From Kiritimatiellia bacterium (lineage in GTDB: Bacteria > Verrucomicrobiota > Kiritimatiellia > RFP12 > UBA1067): DNA of 5,220 bases. The position numbers and the translations under genes are program-made. The notes under the pieces are model-generated. The model saw only the letters and a list, made by a program, of their open reading frames with translations. It was not told where the DNA came from and did not search any database. This document shows, piece by piece, positions 1 through 5,220 of the stretch (within the stretch, counting starts at the first letter, position 1; the number at the start of each line of letters is the position of its first letter). Where the stretch lies: contig JAFXEA010000551.1 in NCBI GenBank assembly GCA_017521065.1, forward strand, positions 1 through 5,220, in the 5' to 3' direction.

Positions 1-54
1 GAGAGGGGCGGCAAGACAGCCGCCAAGAAAAGACTTGCGTGATATCGAGTTCAT
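1..54 (-). CDS. Start of a second phosphoesterase copy, truncated by the window edge
   Basis: The ATG at 52-54 opens 18 codons (MNSISRKSFLGGCLAAPL) that run off the left edge. They are identical, base for base, to the first 18 codons of the complete phosphoesterase at 1125-1178, and carry the same upstream AAGGGA (61-66). It therefore looks like the beginning of a tandem copy of that gene. Whether the copy is full length, or exists at all in the genome rather than as an assembly loop, cannot be told from this window. Confidence 0.6.
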   Translation of the reverse strand, partial: MNSISRKSFLGGCLAAPL

Positions 55-60
55 ATTAAT

Positions 61-66
61 TCCCTT
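61..66 (-). promoter_or_regulatory. Duplicate ribosome-binding site before the second phosphoesterase copy
   Basis: The same AAGGGA with a 6-base spacer to the ATG at 52-54, carried along in the 119-bp repeat. The 68 bp between the complete phosphoesterase stop and this ATG (55-122) contain only the orphan β-helix tail and this leader; I see no terminator hairpin in it, so the second copy could be read through from the first. Confidence 0.5.
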
Positions 67-122
67 TCTCTTTATTTCAAATCATCTGATGACGAATGCA
101 AACGGAGACCTGCGGCTTAACA

Positions 123-1178
123 TCAGGATATCTCCGGCCACAGGCGCATGCGGAAACTCTGTACCCGCGCAGTGGTCAGACGGCCGTCACTGCCGACGGA
201 ATGAAGCCCCGTGCGCTCCTGGCAGATTTCACGCGTGATGCCGCGATGGAAAGAACTCTCAAAACCATCGACCTGAATGAGTCCGTCAGTATCGAGAGTG
301 ATCACCGCATTAATCGGATCATTATAGGCCAATACCTGCTGCATCAGCCGCAAACCCTTGCAATCCTGCTCCGGATACAGATTGTGCCGACGGTACATGA
401 ACTGGTAGCTCGCCGAATTGAGATCGAGATAGCACACGTCATTGAGAATGCGCACATAGTCGCAGTGATGATGTCCGTTTATGACGAACTTTACCCGACC
501 GGGATTCTTCTTATTGGCGTCATCGATTATCTTGCGGACCTCGACGGCATCTCCTGAACCTAATCCGGGATTGCGCTCGTAGCTCGCATGGCTGGTGATG
601 ATGCACGGATACGGCGATTCGTCAATCGTCGCCTTGAGCCATTCCAGCTGCTCGCCGCCGAGCCGGGAAATCGCCTTCTGGTCCTTGCGGCCAATCTTCT
701 GGTAATTGGACAGGGAATAGTGGAATGTCTTTCCTTCATACACGACATGGTTCGTATCGGTCACGATGAAACGAAAACCGTTGACGTCGAAATGATAGTA
801 AAGCTTCGACAACTTGAACGACTCCATGCGCTGTTCCGCCGTAACCTGGTCGAAATCGTGGTTGCCCGGAGTATGGTACGTCGGAAGCTGGAAATTGTTG
901 TAGTGGTCGACATAATCCTGCGACGGCTTGCCCATGTGGACTAAGTCGCCCATGTGGATCACGAAGTCGCATTTCGTATCGACGGCCCGTCCGAGGATTT
1001 TGTCAAGCCATTCGAATGTGGAATGAGGGAAAACCGTCGGAAAATAGTGAATGTCGGCAAAGGCGCAGAATCGGACGCGCCCTTTCGGCTCCTGTGTTTT
1101 CGCAGCGCCGGATGCGGCAGCAACGAGAGGGGCGGCAAGACAGCCGCCAAGAAAAGACTTGCGTGATATCGAGTTCAT
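123..1178 (-). CDS. Exported calcineurin-like metallophosphoesterase (COG1409-like), complete
   Basis: A 351-residue protein starting with ATG at 1176-1178, preceded by AAGGGA with a 6-base spacer. The N-terminus carries SRKSFLGG (residues 5-12), a twin-arginine-like motif with RK in place of RR, then a hydrophobic Ala-rich stretch and a plausible signal-peptidase site near Ala25-Ala26, so export is expected. The metallophosphoesterase signature is complete and in order: D42-x-H44 (FADIHYF), G77-D78 (HMGDLVH), G105-N106-H107-D108, H197 (ITSHASY) and G235-H236-x-H238 (NGHHHCDY). These would ligate a two-metal centre; the Asp bridging both metals is probably D78. The size suits a single catalytic domain plus a short C-terminal β extension. 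The substrate cannot be read from sequence: this family hydrolyses phosphomonoesters, cyclic nucleotides or phosphodiesters. It starts 27 bp after the β-helix stop and is in the same phase, which suggests co-transcription and perhaps reinitiation. Its stop lies only 3 bp before the downstream copy of the 119-bp repeat begins. The family call is strong; the Tat route is moderate. Confidence 0.92.
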   Translation of the reverse strand: MNSISRKSFLGGCLAAPLVAAASGAAKTQEPKGRVRFCAFADIHYFPTVFPHSTFEWLDKILGRAVDTKCDFVIHMGDLVHMGKPSQDYVDHYNNFQLPTYHTPGNHDFDQVTAEQRMESFKLSKLYYHFDVNGFRFIVTDTNHVVYEGKTFHYSLSNYQKIGRKDQKAISRLGGEQLEWLKATIDESPYPCIITSHASYERNPGLGSGDAVEVRKIIDDANKKNPGRVKFVINGHHHCDYVRILNDVCYLDLNSASYQFMYRRHNLYPEQDCKGLRLMQQVLAYNDPINAVITLDTDGLIQVDGFESSFHRGITREICQERTGLHSVGSDGRLTTARVQSFRMRLWPEIS

Positions 1179-1243
1179 ATTAATTCCCTTTCTCTTTATT
1201 TCAAATCATCTGATGACGAATGCAAACGGAGACCTGCGGCTTA
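1125..1243. repeat. Exact 119-bp direct repeat, copy 2 (β-helix / phosphoesterase junction)
   Basis: This copy sits where its contents make sense: the β-helix C-terminal codons (SRRSPFAFVIR and stop), the 27-bp intergenic gap, and the phosphoesterase start. It is therefore probably the ancestral position, with the copy at 1-119 derived. It shows no terminal inverted repeats and no flanking target duplication, so it is not a transposon end. Confidence 0.97.
1185..1190 (-). promoter_or_regulatory. Ribosome-binding site of the phosphoesterase gene
   Basis: AAGGGA on the minus strand lies 6 bases before the ATG at 1176-1178, inside the 27-bp gap after the β-helix stop. It is a partial Shine-Dalgarno match in an otherwise A-rich leader, and it supports this ATG as the start rather than a later codon. 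Confidence 0.6.
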
Positions 1244-2228
1244 TGCCGTGCAGAACCGCCGTGCCATCGCCGGCCGTAAACAGGAAGTCCGTAAAGTCGG
1301 AATCAGTCTTGAAAGACAGCGTCTGCCCTTCTCCTGATTCGAAGATACGGCTCCAGGATTCAGTTTCCGCCGTGAGCGTACCGCCAACGGAAGCGCTGAT
1401 TTCAGTACGCGCTCCCGCCGATCCTTCGCGGCCATATGTAAGGGAGAGCTTCGCGCCCGCCGGAATCTGCACGCCGGGGGCCGTCGAATCGAGCAGCACC
1501 TCGGGCGAAGCCTCGATCACACACACCCGACTGCCAAGAACCCTTGAATACTCGCCTTTCCAATCCGCCTCAACAGCACCCACATCGAGCCTTGCGCCAT
1601 TCACCTTGCGCGGATTGCCGTACAGGTCGAATGCACCCAGTCCTTCAGAAATCAAGGCGGCTTTGCCTGTGTCGACGGCAATATTCGCCCCTATCACCGG
1701 TGTGTAGTTTTCATCGACGACCAGATATTCATCCGCCGCCGCAATCAGGCAGTCCGAACTGATGGTCACTTTGGTGTTCTTCCTGAGATATTCGAGAGTC
1801 CGCACATTGAACACGCAATTGGAGAACACGGCTCCGCTCGCCGCCGCACATCCCTTGTTCCCAAGGATCAACGTATTGGCAACCAGCGGAGAATCATTGA
1901 TTACCGAAAGCGAATCATACGCACCGTTCTGCGAATTGAATTCTCCTATCGTACAGTTCTCAAGCGTTGCATAGTATGTAGTGGAATAGCCTTCGTTAAA
2001 ATCAAAAACCGTGTTTCGGCAATACAGATAGCTCTTCACGATTCCACGCGCTGCAGCGCCGTTTCCACCAGACAGGATACGGTTATCCAAGAACCGGCAA
2101 CGGTTGTACACGCCATTGTAGGCTCCGGCACCGCGTCTAGCGACGCAATTGCTGATTACACAGTCATCAATGCGCGGCAACTTTGAGTAAAGCGTCGAAG
2201 GGGAGGCCCACCTGCACCTGCTGGCCAA
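1206..2228 (-). CDS. C-terminal remainder of the β-helix gene (rest of module C), in frame after the internal TGA
   Basis: This 340-residue frame is in the same phase as the upstream β-helix frame and is separated from it by only the TGA and one Ile codon, so it is best read as the 3' part of one interrupted gene. The TTG at 2226-2228 is merely the first possible start; I see no reason to think it is used. From about residue 18 it resumes the β-helix pattern: PRIDDCVISNCVARRG is a close match to the module A stretch LSDCIISNNVARRG. Cysteines at 23, 44, 70, 92, 138 and 160 are about 22 residues (or multiples) apart. Residues 199-220 (AFDLYGNPRKVNG...DVGAVE) match the closing segment typical of choice-of-anchor Q proteins. 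A β-sandwich-like tail of about 120 residues follows, opening with ADWKG, as module A has SDWKG. There is no PEP-CTERM, LPXTG or obvious type IX sorting signal at the C-terminus, so the mode of attachment is unknown. The last 11 codons and stop lie inside a 119-bp direct repeat. Confidence 0.75.
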   Translation of the reverse strand: MASRCRWASPSTLYSKLPRIDDCVISNCVARRGAGAYNGVYNRCRFLDNRILSGGNGAAARGIVKSYLYCRNTVFDFNEGYSTTYYATLENCTIGEFNSQNGAYDSLSVINDSPLVANTLILGNKGCAAASGAVFSNCVFNVRTLEYLRKNTKVTISSDCLIAAADEYLVVDENYTPVIGANIAVDTGKAALISEGLGAFDLYGNPRKVNGARLDVGAVEADWKGEYSRVLGSRVCVIEASPEVLLDSTAPGVQIPAGAKLSLTYGREGSAGARTEISASVGGTLTAETESWSRIFESGEGQTLSFKTDSDFTDFLFTAGDGTAVLHGISRRSPFAFVIR

Positions 2229-2231
2229 GAT

Positions 2232-2234
2232 TCA
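2232..2234 (-). other. In-frame TGA interrupting the β-helix gene
   Basis: Upstream and downstream frames share the same phase, so a single codon causes the break rather than a frameshift. Module A reads AVGGGVFVF and module B reads THGGAAYLD; module C reads ALCGG-stop-ILA. The stop therefore falls at the third residue of the small-residue run, and one base change from GGA would create it. A nonsense mutation or a sequencing error is the simplest reading. About 17 codons just downstream also look atypical, so a local sequence error involving more than one base remains possible. Confidence 0.85.
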
Positions 2235-5220
2235 GCCGCCACACAAAGCGTCACCCTTATCGTCTGAATTTGACGCTTTTGTCCTGCCCCCTGTCAGTGT
2301 GAATCCGCTCAATGAAGAGCCCGGATGGAGCACAATGCAGCGCACCGCACCTTCTCCGCATCCGAAATCCTCTTCCTGCGCATTGGGAGCGGATTCGCCG
2401 ACAATAAACGTTCTTTCAGCCCCCGCCCCTATCAGCTTGACGTCATTGGTCACCACCGCTCTGGCGGCAAGGTCAAAATCATATTCCGCATCCCCTGTGG
2501 CAAGTTCACCTCCGGCATACTGCACGCCGTTGCTGTACACGCCAGGAGCGACAAACACACTGTCTCCGGGAAGCGCGTACTGAAGCGCACCCTTCAATGT
2601 AGCTTTCGGACTCGACTCCGTTCCCCACCCAGAATCGTTTCCGCTCTTTTCGTCCACAAACCATTTGGTGTCATAGAGCGCCTCAACCTCATATGGCACC
2701 GGATGGTTGCCGGCGTTTTCAACTGTAAAATCGCAATTGGCGGAAACCGTCTCCTGTGTTACACCGTTCACTGCCATCCCGAGGTACGGGCGGGTGGCGG
2801 CGGACACCGCTGTGCAGGTTACCTTGAACTTCCCGTCTTCCGACACAGTCGGGGCGGACACCGCCACCTCCTTTTCATCAAAGGCCAACGTCGGAGCAAA
2901 AAGGCTTACCGCACCGCACACGGGCAGTCCATCTTCATTCACCGCAAAGCGATTTCCGTAGAAATCGGTGGCTCCAAATATGTAGTACTGCGAATGGTTC
3001 ACATCCGATCCGCCGCCATTGAAATCTGCGACAGCGGCATCACGCGCCGGGGACAATGCCGAAATGCGGAAGTCACCGGCGGCGGGATCTGCGACAAGCG
3101 CATCCTTCTTGACCACGCCGACACTTTGAGCGCTTGGATCGCTGGAACACAACCAGGTTCCTCCATAAAGAACCGGTGCATTAGACTTGTCTTTCGGAGA
3201 TACAGACAGGCAGTTGATGTTAGTCATCGGCCCAGTCAAAAATGTAGTATTGCTTTCTAAACCTAAACCAGGTCCTATCAATGTCGAATGGTAGGCGTAC
3301 TGTGCTTCCCATGCGCCAAATCCCTGTCCGTAATTCCCAGATACGATACACGAAGCCAAGGTTGTCCGTCGCACCGCTCCGGATCCCTTTTGCTCAGATT
3401 TGCTTATCCCTTCACCGTCGGCGTCTATTCCATAGTTTCCAGTAATCAAACAGCGAAAAACATGTGCCGCGGGGAGCTTGCCCGAACTGTCATTGCCGAA
3501 TACAGCCGATCCCTGTGAGGCTATTCCGTCAGTAAGAATGCAATCAAGCAGTTGAGCGCCTATGTCAAGATAAGCCGCACCGCCGTGAGTTGCACCTCCT
3601 GTTCCTGAAATGTTGCATCGGCCTCCAGTAAGGGCAAATCCCTGAACCGCTGAATTAGGTCCTACATACACGCAGCGCATCGCGTTCACACCGCATCCGA
3701 AAGGCCACTCATCTTTTGCGACATCAGGATCGGAACCGCCGGAAATTGTCGCCTTGCCGACACCATCTGCTGAAACCAGCCGGACATAACTCCCAGCAAT
3801 CGACACACGGTTGAAATGTTTTTTCGCCGTCTTGCCGGACTCTTCATCATAGATACCTTCCTTTACGTATACGATGCCGTACGTGCCGCTCGCCACCGAA
3901 TCGACCGCCGACTGGATCTTCTTGAACGGGAAAGCTTTGGAGCCATCCTCTTCAGTCTCCTTCGAATTCTTGTCGACATAAAGAACGCTCGCTGCAACAA
4001 CAGGGGAAAGAGTCAGGGTTTTACCTGCCGGTGGTATCATAATCTCATATGTGCCATCCATCAGCGGATAGCGCATCACCGTATCAGAACCGCTGGCGCT
4101 AAAACCGTACAGACCCTTCCAGTCAGACGATGAACACCTAACTCTAACAATCCCTCGTGCCGAAACCCCGCGTGCATATGCAAGACCAGAAATTGCAAAC
4201 GACACATTCTTTTCACCGAAAAGGAAAGCATTTGTGGGATTGTAATCGAATGCAGCGCAACCATTTGGATTCAATGTCGGCACAGAAAATCTAACCGTGC
4301 CACCGACTTCCAAAACAATTTCCTGTAAACATCCAAGGCTGACCGTTGCGGCGTTTTCTGATATCTCCGCTCCGGAAAAATCCCGATAACGATACTGCTG
4401 CGGTATCTCCTGCAGAAAAGCGGCATCTCCCTTGTCTATTGCGTTTGCAGCACCCTGATGAAGCCGATAATCATTATCGATTGGAGACACAAAATGATCC
4501 AGCCCAGCAGAAAAGATGCAAGCGTTATTGGTAAGCCCAGGCGTCAAAAACATTTCGACACCTATGGGGAATGCGCAATTGGCATAACAAAACGAATTGG
4601 TAGTTGCTGGATCATCGGCCTTATACCACTCGTCTGCAAATAGGCAATTGTAGGCTTTTGCTGAAGCCGATTTTATCAGCGAACGCATCCTATTGCCTGC
4701 AAAGGTGCAATTGACGAGCACAGATCCATCGGTAATCGGCTCCTGATTGTGCGGGTGTCCAGTAACTAGACAAAACGCCAGCAAACTGCCACGGGCGACT
4801 GGCTCATCGTTCTCGGCAAAATTACCGTGAATCCAGGAACGGACAACCGTCAAGGATGGCCCGGTATATGTGCCATGGCTTACAGCGCCACCACGTCTGG
4901 CAACATTGTTGGAAATGATGCAATCGGAAAGCACCGTTCCCGTCTTGCCGGAGAACACAAACACGCCACCACCAACCGCATCCGTATCGGTCCATCCAGG
5001 CGCCCTATGCGTTGCGCCGCCAGTGATGGTGAAATTGGAAATCACAACATCGCTGGCGTTTATGCCAATGCACCGGACGGCATCAGAGCCAAGTCCCAAT
5101 TTACGCGCTGTAGCATTCAGCGATGGATCGTCTGTGGCTTTACTACCTTTGATAATTGTCGTGTGCCTATCAGCGCCACAAAGCGTAAGTGGCTTGCTGA
5201 TGTATACGCGGTTCATCATC
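2232..5220 (-). CDS. Giant multi-module right-handed β-helix surface protein, 5'-partial, ending at an in-frame TGA
   Basis: The frame is open to the right edge, so the true start and any signal peptide lie outside the window; the ATG at 5217-5219 is not proposed as the start because it falls inside a module. About 995 residues are visible. Module A (residues 1-411, truncated in front), module B (412-852) and the beginning of module C (853-995) are diverged copies of one plan. B and C open with a DUF1565-like segment: YVD, a G-rich stretch, then PFKKIQSAVD and VYVKEGIYD in B, and FVDEKSGND, ATLKGAL and VFVAPGVYS in C. All three then carry A-[VM]-R-C near residues 50, 516 and 961, followed by a TGG. 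Modules A and B continue into β-helix turns of roughly 21-34 residues with a recurrent Cys and a following Asn (for example NCTFAGN, RCLITGN). They close with a degenerate D-F-x-G...GA segment reminiscent of the choice-of-anchor Q domain. The family suggests an extracellular adhesin or polysaccharide-binding scaffold; no catalytic site was recognised. It stops at a TGA just after CGG, although module C continues in the same frame. Confidence 0.85.
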   Translation of the reverse strand, partial: MMNRVYISKPLTLCGADRHTTIIKGSKATDDPSLNATARKLGLGSDAVRCIGINASDVVISNFTITGGATHRAPGWTDTDAVGGGVFVFSGKTGTVLSDCIISNNVARRGGAVSHGTYTGPSLTVVRSWIHGNFAENDEPVARGSLLAFCLVTGHPHNQEPITDGSVLVNCTFAGNRMRSLIKSASAKAYNCLFADEWYKADDPATTNSFCYANCAFPIGVEMFLTPGLTNNACIFSAGLDHFVSPIDNDYRLHQGAANAIDKGDAAFLQEIPQQYRYRDFSGAEISENAATVSLGCLQEIVLEVGGTVRFSVPTLNPNGCAAFDYNPTNAFLFGEKNVSFAISGLAYARGVSARGIVRVRCSSSDWKGLYGFSASGSDTVMRYPLMDGTYEIMIPPAGKTLTLSPVVAASVLYVDKNSKETEEDGSKAFPFKKIQSAVDSVASGTYGIVYVKEGIYDEESGKTAKKHFNRVSIAGSYVRLVSADGVGKATISGGSDPDVAKDEWPFGCGVNAMRCVYVGPNSAVQGFALTGGRCNISGTGGATHGGAAYLDIGAQLLDCILTDGIASQGSAVFGNDSSGKLPAAHVFRCLITGNYGIDADGEGISKSEQKGSGAVRRTTLASCIVSGNYGQGFGAWEAQYAYHSTLIGPGLGLESNTTFLTGPMTNINCLSVSPKDKSNAPVLYGGTWLCSSDPSAQSVGVVKKDALVADPAAGDFRISALSPARDAAVADFNGGGSDVNHSQYYIFGATDFYGNRFAVNEDGLPVCGAVSLFAPTLAFDEKEVAVSAPTVSEDGKFKVTCTAVSAATRPYLGMAVNGVTQETVSANCDFTVENAGNHPVPYEVEALYDTKWFVDEKSGNDSGWGTESSPKATLKGALQYALPGDSVFVAPGVYSNGVQYAGGELATGDAEYDFDLAARAVVTNDVKLIGAGAERTFIVGESAPNAQEEDFGCGEGAVRCIVLHPGSSLSGFTLTGGRTKASNSDDKGDALCGG

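Larger units (their letters stand above)
1..119. repeat. Exact 119-bp direct repeat, copy 1 (left edge, downstream of the phosphoesterase)
   Basis: Identical over all 119 bases to 1125-1243; the first difference is at 120 (a) against 1244 (t). The left boundary is unknown because the window ends. On the minus strand this copy holds an orphan tail of the β-helix gene (11 sense codons and the TGA at 82-84), the intergenic region with its AAGGGA, and the first 18 codons of a phosphoesterase. It begins 3 bp after the stop of the complete phosphoesterase. The copy-to-copy period is 1,124 bp. Confidence 0.97.

Noticed and set aside
55..122. Rho-independent terminator after the phosphoesterase.
   Set aside because: No GC-rich hairpin followed by a T-run is visible; the region is simply the duplicated β-helix tail and leader.
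1140..1178. Lipoprotein lipobox LGGC at residues 10-13 of the phosphoesterase.
   Set aside because: The Cys comes before the hydrophobic stretch instead of after it, so lipidation there would not fit a signal peptide; a twin-arginine-like or Sec signal cleaved near residue 25-26 fits better.
1206..1240. Possible promoter before the phosphoesterase (TTGCAT, 16 bases, TGAAAT on the minus strand).
   Set aside because: The match to consensus is weak, it lies mostly in the β-helix coding end, and promoter preferences of this probable phylum are not known well enough to support it.
1..1243. Insertion sequence or composite mobile element bounded by the 119-bp repeats.
   Set aside because: The repeats lack terminal inverted repeats and encode no transposase, and the enclosed gene is a phosphoesterase. 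Their content is the natural gene junction, which fits tandem duplication.
2196..2234. Selenocysteine at the internal TGA: a weak GGCC/GGCC hairpin with a TGCAGGT loop lies about 15 bases downstream, loosely like a bacterial SECIS.
   Set aside because: The stem is short and lacks the standard small GG apical loop and bulge geometry. The site aligns with Gly in a structural β-helix protein, where a selenol has no evident use.
2325..3260. Plus-strand open frame of 311 codons antisense to the β-helix gene, and a 218-codon one at 1051-1707.
   Set aside because: They overlap clearly coding minus-strand sequence. Their translations are Arg/His/Pro-rich with no recognisable domain, which is typical of antisense shadows.
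117..5219. Alternative genetic code with TGA read as Gly or Trp: both β-helix parts and the complete phosphoesterase are in one phase separated only by TGA codons, giving one long frame to a TAA at 117-119.
   Set aside because: Tryptophan is encoded by many TGG codons, and glycine by GGN throughout. A recoded genome would show many internal TGAs, whereas only one lies inside a domain. The phosphoesterase has its own signal peptide and ribosome-binding site, so it is a separate protein.

Overview
The window is almost entirely coding on the minus strand. It reads as the downstream part of a two-gene transcription unit: a very large secreted β-helix protein followed by a small exported metallophosphoesterase. 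No RNA gene, CRISPR array, insertion sequence or convincing terminator is visible. The main plus-strand open frames lie antisense to these genes and look like shadows.

Layout, in the direction of transcription (right to left). From the right edge to 1206 lies a giant right-handed parallel β-helix gene whose 5' end is outside the window. It holds three divergent copies of one module: a DUF1565-like opening, an 'A-[VM]-R-C ... TGG' segment, Cys/Asn-rich β-helix turns, and a degenerate 'choice-of-anchor Q'-like closing segment. The gene is broken by an in-frame TGA at 2232-2234, at a position where the sister modules have glycine. The same reading frame carries the rest of the third module down to 1206. 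After a 27-bp gap comes a complete calcineurin-like phosphoesterase (123-1178) with a twin-arginine-like signal peptide and all the usual metal-ligand motifs.

The most unusual structural fact is an exact 119-bp direct repeat (1-119 and 1125-1243). Each copy holds the last 11 codons and stop of the β-helix gene, the intergenic ribosome-binding region, and the first 18 codons of the phosphoesterase. Downstream of the complete phosphoesterase, a second copy of its start therefore runs off the left edge. This implies a tandem duplication with a 1,124-bp unit, or an assembly loop. The sequence alone cannot separate the two.

Organism: large multi-module proteins with Cys-containing β-helix turns and DUF1565/choice-anchor-Q-like segments are common in uncultured PVC-group bacteria (Kiritimatiellota, Lentisphaerota, Verrucomicrobiota), often from animal guts. 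That assignment is an inference from protein style; no taxonomic marker gene is present. The standard code is supported, because tryptophan is consistently TGG and glycine GGN apart from the single internal TGA.

Working together: both products are expected outside the cytoplasm, the first as a surface or secreted adhesin or carbohydrate-binding scaffold, the second as a hydrolase of an unidentified phosphoester. The tight spacing suggests co-transcription, but the sequence does not show a shared function.
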